Origin: Physcomitrium patens
Taxonomy: Eukaryota; Streptophyta; Bryopsida; Funariales; Funariaceae
Assembly: GCF_000002425.4 (NCBI RefSeq)
Contig: NC_037253.1
Span: 10,406,567-10,470,566 of the forward strand
Direction of reading: 5' to 3'
Length of the DNA stretch: 64,000 bases
Each line of letters starts with the position of its first letter. Position 1 is the stretch's first letter. The position numbers and the translations under genes were made by a program. Of this stretch, positions 31,026 through 43,020 are shown piece by piece. The notes below the pieces were generated by a model. That model did not search any database, had not been told where the DNA came from, and was given only the letters and a program-made list of their open reading frames with translations.

Positions 31026-34000
31026 ATAGGAATTATACGGCTAAAATCTTATATAATACCTAATAAAGGTGATATTCATTCTTTAAATTATTTACCTTGT
31101 TTTACAATAGAAGTTTATTTAAGACTAAAAAATCACAAAGACTTATCCTTCTTAGATTCATGAGCCTCATCTTATTTTGTAGATAGAGACTTTGTAAAAA
31201 AAAATATATATATATTATTAGTCAAGAAAATTAAATCTGTACATGTAGAAGTCATAAATGATCATTTGCTATCTTTTAGAGATATTATCAATAAGATTGT
31301 TCTTTTAGATGTAACAATTAAATATCATAATAGTATAATAATATTTAATGCAATAAGATCTTCTTTCAATCTAATTATTTTAGGATAATTGTTGTAAAAA
31401 AAGTATGATCTTTAGATACATTAGATTTTTTGTAATCTTAATTTTTTTTTAATTTGATCTAAAATTTTATTAATTAAATAGAAAATATATAAGTTTAATA
31501 CATCCAAATTCTTATTAGTAGATGCAAAACCTTTCATATATATAGTAAAAGAAATGTCATCTTTTATTATATGTGCTATGCCCATTTTTGATAGTTGAAA
31601 GATGCCAAGTAATATTTCTAGCCAATATCAAGATTTTCAAGATGTTTTTGAAAAAAATATGCAAATATTCTTCAAGAGCATTAATCTTATGATTATTTGA
31701 TTGATTTGCAAGAAATTTGGACCAATTTATAGCTTATTGCAAAATGAGTTAGCTGCATTAAAGAGTATATTGATAAAAAATTAGTTAAAAACTTCATATG
31801 ATATTAAAAATCTCTAATAAGAGCTCCTATCTTGTTTTTGAAGAAAAATAATGGATCTTTGTATATGAGTATAGACTACCTAGCACTTAACAAGATCACC
31901 ATCAAAGATAAATATCTCCTACCTCTCATTTTAGGACTTTTTGACCAACTCAATTAAGCAAAGATCTATATAAAAATAGATCTATGAAGAGCATACAATT
32001 TGATTTGCATTAAAGAAAGAAATGAATAGAAGACTGCATTTTGAATTAGGTATGGATATTTTGAATATAATGTCATGCCTTTGAATACATAAATGTACCA
32101 TAACTTTTTAAAATCTCATGAATGATATTTTTGTAAATTTTTTAATGATTTTTTTTTATTTAGAAGATATTTTCATCCACTTTAAAAATATAAAAAAATA
32201 TGAACTTTATATTTGTCATGTATTATAAAAACTTAAAAATAGAAGATTATATGCTAAGATAGAAAAAAGTATATTCCACACTACTCAAGTTGATTTTTTA
32301 AGATATAACATTTCCAACAAAGAACTAATGATGGATCCAAAGAAGATCTTGATTATTATGAATTGAAAGATTTTAAAAACAATCAAAGATGTGTGATGTT
32401 TTTTAAAATTTGCTAATTATTACATGATCTTCATCAAAAAAAAATTCAAATTATGGTTTTTCTTAAATGTCTTATATATAAAGACAAATTTAAATGGAGA
32501 AAAGAAGCAAAAAAATCTTTTAAAGCCTTAAAGATAAAAATATTTATTTTTCCACCAATTTTGTATTGCATCAATTTTTTTAAGGCATTCTTCATAGAAA
32601 TAAATACATTAGATTTTATTTTAGGTGTCATTTTATCATAAATAGGAACACATGATAAGCTTGATCTAGTAGTTTTTCATTTTGAGAAATTTTTATGACA
32701 TAAGATTAATTATAAAATCCATAACAAAGAGCTTCTTGTAATCATAGATTCATTTTAAGAATGGTGTTATTATTAAGAAGGCACCTCAAGTCAAGTCACA
32801 ATATATATGGATCACAAGAATCTCAAGTACTTCATATCAATATATATTTTGAATTTTTGCCAAGTCCATTGAGGCATGTCTTTATTAAGATTTGATACAA
32901 AGTTCACTTATTGACTCAAAAAATAACAAAGATTATCAAATTTTCTTTTTAGATATTCCTATCTTGCACCAATAGAAAGAGATGCATCTTTTAATCAATA
33001 AAAAATAATTCTCTAGAAATCAAAGCATTTTCATCTTTGAGCAATAAAATTAACATTAATTCTTAATTCAATCTTTTTCAAGAAAGTTCAATTGAGTATG
33101 TCATCTAATCATCATATCCATGATATTAAGCATGATTCTTTCAAGTCTCATGATACTTTTAAGTTTGAATTTAAGAATAAATCTACTCTATTTCATGGAA
33201 CAATTATACATTCTAAAATACGAAGCACAATTATGTATTTTTCAAGCTCATTATAACTTTTCAACAACCAAATATTTTAGATACAATAAGACTTTGAAGA
33301 TAATATGTAGAGATTTTTAATAGCCTCAAATGTGGAAGACAATCAAAGACTTTATATAATTATGAGATATTTTTTTAAAATCCAAAACTTTTTGTCATTG
33401 ACCTTGTAAACTTCTTCAGTCATTATCTATTCTAAAACAACCATAGTCTTTTGCTTCTATGGATTTTATCACAAATTTTTCAATCTTAGTTTATATAATT
33501 ATATATTTATGATAGTAGATTATTTTATCAAGATGGCACATTTTATACTATGTACAAAATCTATGATAGGTAAAAAAATAGCTAAGTTTTTTCTTGACAA
33601 TAACTATTGCTATCATGGATTGTTGTCATAGATATACATTTATTGTAATTGTTATCTAAATATAAATAGGTAGAATTAAGTAAAAATAGATTAATTTCAT
33701 AATATCTTATAAGGAAGCTTATTAGAAGCATTATAAACATTGTTTTAATTTTATATGTACTTATAGTTGATTGATAGGTTAGAAACTTGGTCAATAAGTC
33801 AAGCACATACCACTTATATTAGTAGCTTGTAAAATAAGCTAAATATGTGGTATCTATATAAAAAACTATTCTTGTAACTTAAGATACATATCATGCAAAG
33901 TCAACATGTTTTGGAGGTCATATGAAAAGTTGTTAAATAACTTCTAAATAGATAGTATATATAGAGGCAAGAATGAAGCTTTCTTCACTCTTATCAACTT

Positions 34001-35050
34001 TTTTTTTTTCTTTTAGTCTACTTTTAAGAAGTTTTTAATTTTCTTGTCTTTTTGTAATAGCCATTTCAATTTTTTTTTAATATAAATACTTCCTTATTTT
34101 TATTTTATCATATTATTTTAAAAAAATCTCACTTCTTTATTTTTTTTCATTGAATTCTTCTCCTTGATAATTATCCAAGGATATAATATTGAATAGAAGG
34201 ACTTAATTTATATCAAGATTTTGAATAATCCTTTTCAAGATTTTAAAGGTAGATATAAAAATTTCTTTGGCATTTTATCTTCAAATTGATAGACAAATAA
34301 AAACAAGTGAATGAAGTTTTAGAGCAATATTTGAGATATATCATCAACTATCATCAAGATGATTTGACAATTTTCTTTCTATTGTTAGAGTTTGTACATA
34401 ATAATTTGGCACATTCTTCTATTCAATAAATAATTTTTTTTCCTAATTGTAGTTATCATCTATAACTTGATACTTTTCATTTTTTAAAAGTTGATAATCT
34501 TATAGCAAAATATTTAATAAATCATTTCTTAGAGCTACATACAATAATGAAAGTGCACTTAAAAGAAGATCAAGAACAACAAAAATTCAATGCAGATACT
34601 TATCACAAGGAATAACCACAATTCAATATAGGTAATAAAATATGATTACTTGATATAATATAAAGACTACTTATCCTTGTAAAAAGTTGGATTTTTGTAG
34701 GCTTAGACCTTTTTTTACTTTTGAACAAGTGAATCTTATTTCTTATCAATTATATCTTTTGGAGTCTATGAAAATCCATCTCGTATTCCACATATCTCTT
34801 CTTGAGCCATATAAGATAGTAAATATCTTGGAAAAAAGACAAATTCCACTTCTTTCTATAGAAATGGATAATAATCAAGAGTTTGAGGTGGAAGAAGTTT
34901 TAGATTTAAGGTGGCATTGAAATAGATTAAAATATCTTGTTCATTGGTGCAGATATGATATAAATAAATGTACATAGAAACTAACAAAAAAATCTTGCAA
35001 ATATAACAAAGATGATTGAGTCTTTTTGTTAACAACATCCATCAAAATCA
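31026..35050 (+). pseudogene. Element E pol, decayed and interrupted by a solo LTR
   Basis: The protease DSG (now with a stop), RT blocks (YGYFEYNVMPF region near 32,050; LEDIFIH for LDDILIY near 32,160), RNase H near 32,450-32,830, integrase zinc finger near 33,240 and core to 33,623 are recognisable. After the solo LTR it resumes at 34,175 with the rest of the integrase, the GPY/F module and a chromodomain (FEVEEVLDLRWH, YLVHW). At the position where A, C and D have TAA after MK, E has sense codons. Dozens of stops and frameshifts make it non-functional. Confidence 0.85.
33624..34169 (+). repeat. Solo LTR 'I' inside element E integrase
   Basis: A 546-bp LTR of the D/E type (TGTCATAG to TTGATA) with TATA box and stem region, flanked by ATTGT (33,619-33,623) and ATTAT (34,170-34,174), i.e. 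a target duplication with one transition. Coding sequence of E reads on across it. No internal region is present, so it arose by LTR-LTR recombination. Confidence 0.88.
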
Positions 35051-35051
35051 A

Positions 35052-35148
35052 GATAAAAAAAAAAATAAAAACAAAAAAAATAAAAAAATAAAAATAAAAC
35101 AAAAAAAATAAAAAAACAAAAAAACAAAAAAATAAAACAAAATAAGAT
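35052..35148 (+). repeat. A-rich tract in place of ORF3 in element E
   Basis: About 97 bp of almost pure A broken by single T or C lies directly after the chromodomain end. The following sequence (gatgaccactt...) matches the bases just after the ORF3 stop in C. ORF3 is thus missing exactly here. Confidence 0.7.
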
Positions 35149-35199
35149 CCATAAAAGTTGATGACCACTTATCATAGAATTTGTCTCTAAAAGAGGAGA

Positions 35200-35748
35200 T
35201 GTCATAGACATATATATTTATCTCAATAGTTACTTATATGATTAAGTAGAAGTACATAAATATAGAATAATTTCATAAAATCTTCTAAAAAAGCTTCCTA
35301 AAAGCTTCATAGATGCAGTTTTGACTTTAGATGTATTTGTAGGTTAGAAACTTGGCCAAAAAGCTAACCATATATTGGTAGCTTGTAGAACAAGTTATCT
35401 CCGTGTAATAGCTTGTGGAACAAGACAACTATGTGGTGCATATATAGATAACTTGCCTTGCAAGATAAGACATGTGGCTAGCAAAGTCAACACAAGTTGG
35501 AAGTCCTATAGAACATCACCACATATCTCTTAGTTAGATAGTATATATGGAGGCAAGAGTGAAGCCTTCTTCACTCTTGTCAACACATTTTTAGCCTCAG
35601 TCTTGTTTCAAGACTTTCTAGTCTTCTTATTTTTGGCAATAGCCATTCTAATTAATATTATATCACTTTTTGAGAGACTTTCTAGTTCTCTTCAATGATA
35701 GAAGAGTATATTGAGGATTCACTTTCTTCAAGATTCATGTCCTTGACA
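35200..35748 (+). repeat. Element D 5' LTR (549 bp)
   Basis: It begins TGTCATAG and ends TTGACA. It holds two units, one imperfect, of the AGCTTGTAGAACAAG-type 30-bp repeat near 35,378-35,430, a TATA box near 35,540 and ACTCTTGTCAA near 35,572. Confidence 0.92.
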
Positions 35749-35750
35749 GT

Positions 35751-35761
35751 TTGACAAGAGT
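35751..35761 (+). other. Element D self-priming primer-binding site
   Basis: TTGACAAGAGT, 2 nt after the 5' LTR, complementary to ACTCTTGTCAA in the LTR. The sequence and spacing are identical to C although the elements are otherwise much diverged. Confidence 0.75.
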
Positions 35762-35788
35762 GCTAACATATTATTTTTGTCTTGTTTT

Positions 35789-35955
35789 AAAAGTGAGTAG
35801 ATTACCCCACTTCTATTGTTGTGTTTTGAAAGTTACGGACTACCCACCTTTAAATAAAAAATCTTATTTTGTAACATTGATCTTTTCTCTAAAGAAGGTG
35901 GATTACTCCTCTTTGTAGGATTTGTTTTTAGAGGTTGTGGATTACCATCCTCTAA
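35789..35955 (+). other. Element D leader with four GGATTACC-type hairpins
   Basis: Four hairpins are visible: AAGTG/CACTT around TAGATTACCC (35,791-35,812), AAAG/CTTT around CGGACTACCC (about 35,829-35,851), AAAG(A)/(T)CTTT around TGGATTACTCC (about 35,891-35,914) and TTAGAGG/CCTCTAA around TGTGGATTACC (35,928-35,955). The last has the same stem sequence as the best hairpin in B. C uses a different but equally paired stem. The loops stay recognisable although this copy is decayed. Confidence 0.65.
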
Positions 35956-35984
35956 TTTAACTTTTCAATTTGTTTGAATTGTCT

Positions 35985-37001
35985 ATGGAAGGAAAGATTA
36001 TAGATGCTTCTCTCAACAAAAGTGATAATAGATTTGCAACTATGGCAAATCTTCAAGAACTTCTCAACACTCCAAGAGTAGAAATCTCACGTATTTTCAA
36101 CGTGAATCATGGAAGTACTATACCTACGCCTATGGAAGAAGTTCAGAGTCTGCAGCAAGAAGTTGTGTAGTTGAAAGAAGCAAGTAGATCAACGTCACAA
36201 CCAAATCCAGGGAGTTTTGCTTTTATAAATATGACAAGGACAAGGATTAGTATGCCTGAGAAGTTTGATGGAACAAGATCAAAATTTCAAAGATTTTTGC
36301 AACAAGTCAAGCTCTATCTAAGGTTACACCCTTTCTAATATCCTGATGGATTTACCCAAGTCAGATTTATACGCGCACTACTCTTAAGAAGTATTCTCTG
36401 TTGGTTTGTACCTTTAATGGAAAAAGATTCACGATTCTTTTATGATTTGAATTCATTCCTAGAAGTATTTACGGCCACATTCGGAGAAAGTGATCAAGAA
36501 TGCATAGCAAAGACCAAGCTTTTATCCTTACGATAAGGATCACGATCAACCACTACATATGCTACCGAATTCCAAAAACTTGCTTACGACGTGGACTGGA
36601 ACAACAAAGCACTTATCAACCAATTTCAATATGGATTGCATGTGATAATCATTTATTTGAAATTTATTACTCAAGCTATTACATGTGATAATAATTTATT
36701 TGAAAGGCATCAAGAACAAAGATTTAGTTGGAGAAGAATAAATCAAGTAATGGCAGCAGCTCCTAAGTTTTTTGAAACATATTTATCAAAGCCAGAACCA
36801 ATGCAAATTGATATGATACATTTTAAACCTCTCACAAAGCAGAAAAAGACTCGACATTGCTAAGAAAGGTTGTGTTTATATTGTGGAGAAGCTAAGCACA
36901 CTAATCAATATTATCTAAAGAAGCAACGCAATTACAAAATGAAGAGCACAATTACCAAAGAAGATTATGTGTTGAAAAATGAATTTCTCCAACTACAATA
37001 G
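35985..37001 (+). pseudogene. Element D gag with nonsense codons
   Basis: From the ATG at 35,985 (MEGKIIDASLNKS) the frame is kept to TAG at 36,999-37,001, with internal stops (for example after QSLQQEVV near 36,168). Capsid motifs (MPEKFDGTRSKFQRF, CWFVPLMEKDS) resemble those of B more than those of C. A 24-bp segment around 'catgtgataatcatttattt' is duplicated near 36,640-36,708, disturbing the capsid end. The knuckle reads CLYCGEAKHTNQYY, so its last Cys is lost. The stop lies in ACAATAGGGACC. Confidence 0.88.
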
Positions 37002-37006
37002 GGACC

Positions 37007-40000
37007 ATGCGATTGAAATCATATGCAATACTTAATAAAGGTCCTATCTTCTCCTCAGACCCCTCACCTTATTTTTTAATAGAAGTACATTTAGGACCTA
37101 ATAATTACAAATTCTTTGCCTTGTTAGATTCAAGAGCCTCAGCATATTTTATAGACGAAGATTTTGCCAAAAATCAAAAAATATCTTTAGTGAAGAAAGT
37201 TAAATCTGTACATGTAGAAGTCATAGATGGTCGTTTGTTATCTTTTAGAAATGTTACTCATGAAACTATTCCTTTAGATATAGCAATTAAAGATCATAAC
37301 AGCGTAGTAGTATTTAATGTAATAAAATCTCCATCTAATTTGATTATTTTAGGATTATCATGGCTAGAAAAATATAACCCTCAAATAGATTGGATTTCTC
37401 ATAACCTTAACTTTTCTAATAGTATAATCCAAGATCGAGTTAGCAAAATAGAAGTATATAAGTCCAGTACATCCAAACTTTTACTAGTAGTTGCAAAAGC
37501 TTTTATGCATGCTGCAAAAAAAGGATCATCTTTTGCTATATATGCTACATCCATTTCTAATGGTGAAACAATGCCGAGTGATATTCCTAACCAATATCAA
37601 GAATTCCAAGATGTTTTTGAAAAAAAAAATGCAGATATTCTTCTCGAATATCAACCTTATGATTATTCAATTGATCTGCAAGAAAGAGCTCAACCACCAT
37701 TTAGACAAATCTATAGCTTATCGCAAAATGAGTTGGCTATATTAATGGAGTACATTAATGAGAATTTGGTAAAAAACTTCATACGCCATTCTAAATCTCT
37801 AATTGAGGCTCCTATCTTATTTGTGAAGAAGAAAGACAGATCTGTGTGAATGTCTGTGGATTATCAAGGACTCAACAAGATCACTATCAAAAATAGATAT
37901 CTTTTGCCTTTGATTTCAGGACTTCTTGACCAACTCAATCAAACAAAGATCTATACCAAAATAAATCTACGAAGAGCATACAATTTAGTTTATATCAAAG
38001 AAGGAGATGAATGGAAGACTGCTTTTCGAACTAGGTATAGACAATTTGAATATAATGTCATGCCTTTTGGACTCATGAATGCACCTACTACTTTTCAATA
38101 TCTTATAAATGATTTTTTTCGTGAATTTTTAGATAATTTTGTTGTTTGCTATTTAGACGACATTCTAATCTACTCTAAGAATATAGAAGAATATGAGCTT
38201 CATGTTCGTCACATATTACAAAAACTTAGAGATGAAGGATTATATGCCAAGTTAGAAAAGTGTGTATTCCACACTACTCAAGTTGATTTTTTAGGGTACA
38301 TCATTTCCAACAAAGGCCTTATGATGGATCTCAAGAAGGTTCAAACTATCATATATTGGAAGATTTCAAGAACAATACAAGATGTGCAATGTTTTTTGGG
38401 CTTTGCTAATTACTATCAAATCTTCATTAAGAATTTTTTTCAAGTTGCAACTCTACTTACACATTTGATTTGTAAAGACAAACTTGAGTGGAATAAAGAA
38501 GCAGAAGCATCATTTAATGCTTTAAAGAAGGAATTTATTTTTGCACCAATTTTATATTGCATTGACTTTTTCAAAGCATTTTTTATGGAAACAAATGCAT
38601 CAGATTTTGATTTAAGTGTTGTGTTGTCACAAATGGGAACAAATGACAAACTCCATCCAATAGCTTTTTATTTGAGGAAATTTTCAGCAGTCGAGACTAA
38701 TTATGAAATCCATGACAAAGAACTCCTTGTAATCATGGATTCATTTTAAGAATGGCATCATTATCTAGAAGACATCTCAAGTTCACTTATCATGTATACA
38801 GACCATAAGAACCTCGAGTACTTCATGTTAGCACGTGTCTTGAATCATCATCAAACTTGTTGGAGTATGACTTTATCTAGATTCAATTTCAAGTTCACTT
38901 AACGACCCAAAAAATAATAAGGTCTATTGGACATTCTTTCTAGACGTTCTTATCTTGTACCAAAAGAAGGAGATGCATCTTTTGATCAATAAAGATTAAT
39001 TCTCTTGAAGCCCAAGCATTTTCATCTTCGAGCTATAAAATCAACATTGATTGTTGATTCAACATTTGTGAAGCAAATTCAATCAAGTATGTCCTCTGAT
39101 CCTCTTATTCAGGATATCAAGGATACTTCTTCTAAGCCTCATGATACTTCCAAGTTTGAATTCAAGAACAATCTATTATATTTCGAAGAATGCCTACATA
39201 TTCCAGAAGGTAAAGCTTGATTACAAGTTGTTCAAACTCGTCATGACTTTCCAATAGTAGGACATTTTGAATACAATAAAACTTTGGAACTAATATCCAA
39301 GGATTTTTGGTGGCCACAAATGTAAAAAGCAGTCAAAGTTTTTATACAATCTTGTGATATTTGCTCAAGATCAAAAACTCCTTGTCATCAATTTTACAGA
39401 CTTCTACAGTCGTTATCCATTCCAAAACAACCATGGTCTTTTGTTTCAATGGATTTCATCACAGATCTTCTAATCTCACATTTTTATGACTCTATATTTT
39501 TGATAGTAGATCATTTTACCAAGATGATATATTTTGTACCATGTTAAAAATCTATTTTTAGAAGAAGAAATAGCTAAGCTTTTTATTGACAATATGTATT
39601 GCTATCATGGATTGTCAAAGGATATTATATCAGATAGGAAGACTCAATTTGTATCAAGATTTTGGAGAACCCTATTCAGGATTCTAAAGGTGGATATAAA
39701 GCTTTCTTTAGTTTTTTATCCTCAAACCGATGGACAAACAGAACGGGTAAATCAAGTTTTGGAGCAGTATTTGAGATGTACCATCAACTATCATCAAGAT
39801 GATTGGACAATTCTTTTATCATTGGCAGAGTTTGCATATAATAATTTGGTACATTCTTCCACTAAAAAAACATCTTTCTTTGTCAATTATGGTTATCATC
39901 CATGTCTTGATACTTTTGATTTTTCAAAAGTTAATAATCCTGCGTCGCAAGATTTTGTAAATTGCTTGTCAGAGCTATATACAAAAATGAAGATATAATC

Positions 40001-40496
40001 AAAGGAAGCTCAAGAATGACAAAAGACCAATGCAGATGCCTATCACAAGGAACAGCCACAATATAATATAAGTGAAAAAGTATGATTACTTTGTCATAAT
40101 ATCAAGAGTACTCGTCCTTGTAATAAATTAGATTATCATAGGTTGGGACCTTTTCCTATTTGTGAACAAATCAATCATATTGCCTATCGATTACATCTAT
40201 TGGAGTCTAAGAAGATCCACCTTGTATTTCATGTGTCTCTTCTAGAGCCGTATAAGACAGTGAATATCTTAGGAAGAAGACAAATGCCACATCTTTTTAT
40301 AGAAGTTGATAATAACCAAGATTTTGAGGTGGAAGAAGTCTTAGACTCAAGGTGGTACCAAAATAGGTTGAAATATCTTGTTCATTAGTGTAAATATGAT
40401 ATTAGTGAATGCACATGGGAGCCATCAAAGAATCTTGTAAATACAGCACAGAAAGTTGAAGTCTTTCATCAACGACATCCATCAAAAAGAAGATAA
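37007..40496 (+). pseudogene. Element D pol with nonsense codons and one frameshift
   Basis: Protease (LLDSRASAYFIDEDF, with Gly to Arg in DSG), RT (MSVDYQGLNKITIKNRY, VVCYLDDILIYS), RNase H (METNASDFDLSVVL), integrase (HDFPIVGHFE, SMDFITDLL, TERVNQ), GPY/F and chromodomain (FEVEEVLDSRWYQNRLKYL) follow in order. Nonsense changes include TGA at 37,847-37,849 (Arg) and TAA at 38,747-38,749 (Gln). A one-base insertion near 39,540 shifts the frame from the 37,850 register to that of 39,534. After MKI at 39,996-39,998 there is TAA at the same place as in A and C. The integrase zinc His and first Asp are present here, unlike in A and C. Confidence 0.9.
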
Positions 40497-40592
40497 AAAT
40501 TAACAAACCTTTGCTATAAAAGAAACAAGATCAAAGGAAAATAACATTCTACCTTCTATCTTTCATAGTAGCTTCTGTGTATTTGTGATGAG

Positions 40593-41015
40593 ATGGAGTA
40601 CCAACAACCAGCAGATTCAACTCAAGAGCTTTCATTTGCGAACTTACTAGACGAAACATTGCGATTGTCACAATCTTCAAGACGACAAAATCAAGATGAA
40701 GATCCTTAAGAACGATATGTCCTTCATCCAATAGATGGCAAGATACAACGTGTTTGGTATCACGACCTTAGAAGACACTTCCGATGTTTAGTGATTTTAT
40801 TAGAGGTAGAAACAAGTCTTGACGGTGTTTCAAATGTTTTATTTGAAGAAAGTTATGAAGGCCTCAACAATGACCAAAGAACAAGGTAGTCTTCTTGCCG
40901 TGGTATGGGACACTACAAATGGTTGAGAGGACCTATCAACCATCTTCAAAGATAGCAAAGATCAGAGTATGTAACAAATACAATTCGCCGCATCTTGGAC
41001 TTCTTCAACATATGA
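40593..41015 (+). pseudogene. Element D ORF3 with stops but no indels
   Basis: From the ATG at 40,593 to TGA at 41,013-41,015 the frame is exactly 423 nt, as in A and C. Three stops interrupt it (after QDEDP, in the NNDQ..W block, and in the NHLQR block). At least two are explained by C-to-T or G-to-A (Gln to TAA, Trp to TAG). Conserved stretches include QQPADSTQE, IQRVWYHDL, CLVILLEVET, SYEGLNNDQ, GMGHY and WLRGPINHL. Absence of indels despite many substitutions suggests the frame was selected while the lineage was active. Confidence 0.82.
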
Positions 41016-41056
41016 AGACCACTCTTCGTGGAATTCGTCCCTAGAAGGGTGAATAA

Positions 41057-41635
41057 TGTCACGGACATATATATTTATCTCAATAGTTACTTATATGATT
41101 AAGTAGAAGTACATAAATATAGAATAATTTCATAAAATCTTCTAAAAAAGCTTCCTAAAAGCTTCATAGATGCAGTTTTGATTTTAGATGTGTTTGTAGG
41201 TTAGAAACTTGGCCAAAAAGCTAACCATGTATTGGTAGCTTGTAGAACAAGTTATCTCCGTGTAATAGCTTGTAGAACAAGTTATCTCCGTGTAATAGCT
41301 TGTGGAACAAGACAACTATGTGGTGCATACATAGATAATTTGCCTTGCAAGATAAGACATGAGGCTAACAAAGTCAACACATGTTGGAAGTCCTATAGAA
41401 CATCGCCACATATCTCTTAGTTAGATAGTATATATGGAGGCAAGAGTGAAGCCTTCTTTACTCTTGTCAACACATTTTTAGTCTTAGTCTTGTTTCAAGA
41501 CTTTCTAGTCTTCTTATTTTTGGCAATAGCCATTCTAATTAATATTACATCACTTTTTGAGAGACTTTCTAGTTCTCTTCAGTGATAGAAGAGTATATTG
41601 AGGATTCACTTTCTTCGAGATCCATGTTCTTGATA
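41057..41635 (+). repeat. Element D 3' LTR (579 bp)
   Basis: It matches the 5' LTR but has one extra 30-bp unit: full units at 41,237-41,266 and 41,267-41,296, then a third imperfect unit. The outer end TTGATA is a decayed TTGACA. Confidence 0.9.
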
Positions 41636-41643
41636 AGAGATAA

Positions 41644-42182
41644 TATCAAAAAAATACATATTTATTTTAATAATTTCTTATATAATTAGATAAAATAAAT
41701 AAAAATAAAATAATTTCATAACATCTTCTTAAAAAAATATTCTTGAAAGCTTTATAGACCTTATTTTGTCTTTACACATGTTTGTAGTTAATTGATAGAT
41801 TAGAAACTTCGTCAATAATTTAACCATGTTTTATATGTATTAGTAGCATGTGAAACAAGTTAATTATGTGGCCCACATATATATAACTTACCTTATAAGA
41901 TAAGACATATGTCTATCAAATTCAATACATATTGGAGGTCCCATAGCATATTGTCATATAGCTCCTAGTTAGAGAGTATATATAGAAATAAGAGTGAAGC
42001 CTTCTTCACTCTTGTCAATGCTTTTCTAGTCTTTAGTCTTCTTTTAAGACTTTCTAGTCTTCTTATCTTTGAGAATGGCCAATTTAATTCAATATATTAT
42101 TATCTTTGAGTAATTTTTTAGTCTTTTTGAGTGATACAAGAGTGTATTGAGATTTTTTTTTTTAAGATTCATATCTTTGACA
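41644..42182 (+). repeat. Element E 3' LTR (539 bp)
   Basis: It begins TATCA (decayed TGTCA) after the taa spacer and ends TTGACA. It aligns with the split 5' LTR (for example 'ttagagagtatatat' and the ACTCTTGTCAA segment). It lies just beyond the D insertion. Confidence 0.85.
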
Positions 42183-42329
42183 ATAATAGTACCATAAATT
42201 ACTTAGTATTGAATCAAAGGATGTATGATTTCAACTAAATAATAGATTGAATCTTCTTCTTTTTTTGATCATTATATAAGCTCTATCTAGTCTTGTAAGG
42301 CTTTATTCCATACTTGCAAATAACCTCAA

Positions 42330-43020
42330 AAGTCCAAATAACATAGATTTTAATTTTTTGTTTGTAAACAAATCAATTCAATTCCTTATTAATTATATCT
42401 ATCAAAGTATATGAAGATTCATTTCATATATCATGTGTCTCTTTTTGAGCCATACAAGACAATAGATATATCAAGAAGAAGACAAATTCAACCTTCTCTT
42501 ATGAAAATGGATAATAATCAAGAATATGAGGTCAAAAAAGTCTTAAACTCAAGGTAATGCTAAAATAGGGTGGAATATCATATTCATTGGTATGGATGTA
42601 ATATTCATAAATATATATAGGAGCCAACCAAGAATCTTACAAATGTAACAAAGATAGTTGATGCTTTTCATCAATAACATCTTTCAAAATCAGAATAAAG
42701 TATAAAAAATTATTATTATTAAAAAAACACAATTTAACTAAGATTACATCTTATCTTTTATCTTTATTTGTAATTTTTGTATGTTTGTGATATTAATAAG
42801 ATGAAAAATCAATAACCACCAAATTCAACTTAGGAACTATTATTTGTTGAGTTACTAGAAAAGGTGTCGCAATCTTTCAAATGATGTAATAGAAATAAAG
42901 ATCTGCAAGAAGAACATATTCTTTTTCAAATAAATGGTGAAATACAATGTGTTTGATATCACAAGCATGCTAAATCTCTCTCAACAAAGCATATTCAACA
43001 TGGTATTGGAGTTAGAAATA
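42330..43020 (+). pseudogene. Element F: integrase C-terminus, chromodomain and ORF3 remnant
   Basis: The left part matches the GPY/F region and HISLLEPY-type block (near 42,430) and the chromodomain start (MDNNQEYEV, near 42,510). After a short gap the sequence from 42,801 reads as the beginning of ORF3 (the MKNQ..PPNST, ELLFVELLE, DLQEEHILF and GEIQ segments with stops), ending near 43,020. It is an independent, older copy showing that ORF3 was present in another lineage. No LTR is visible on the right. Confidence 0.7.

Larger units (their letters stand above)
35200..41635 (+). mobile_element. Element D: full-length, moderately decayed Gypsy element
   Basis: 6,436 bp with LTRs of 549 bp (5') and 579 bp (3'). 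The 30-bp difference is one extra copy of a tandem unit. The flanks GGAGA (35,195-35,199) and AGAGA (41,636-41,640) are a target duplication with one transition. It has the same plan as C, including ORF3. Gag has no net frameshift. Pol has several nonsense codons and one +1 frameshift. It is inserted exactly between the polypurine tract and the 3' LTR of E. Confidence 0.92.
24011..42182 (+). mobile_element. Element E: old Gypsy element carrying three nested insertions
   Basis: The 5' LTR is split by H (about 24,011-24,205 and 29,383-29,735). The internal region is 29,736-35,199, with solo LTR I at 33,624-34,169. The 3' LTR is 41,644-42,182. Element D sits between the E polypurine tract and the 3' LTR. 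Without insertions E is about 6.0 kb, shorter than C mostly because ORF3 is absent. ATAAT at 24,006-24,010 and 42,183-42,187 may be its target duplication, but the first bases of the 5' LTR are too decayed to be sure. All genes are heavily mutated. Confidence 0.8.

Noticed and set aside
34941-35211. Phe/Tyr-rich minus-strand ORFs that look like membrane proteins
   Set aside because: They are reverse readings of the A-rich tract in element E.
41232-41420. 62-codon ORF with repeated Cys-Arg-Thr-Ser units
   Set aside because: It is only a reading of the 30-bp tandem unit in the D 3' LTR.
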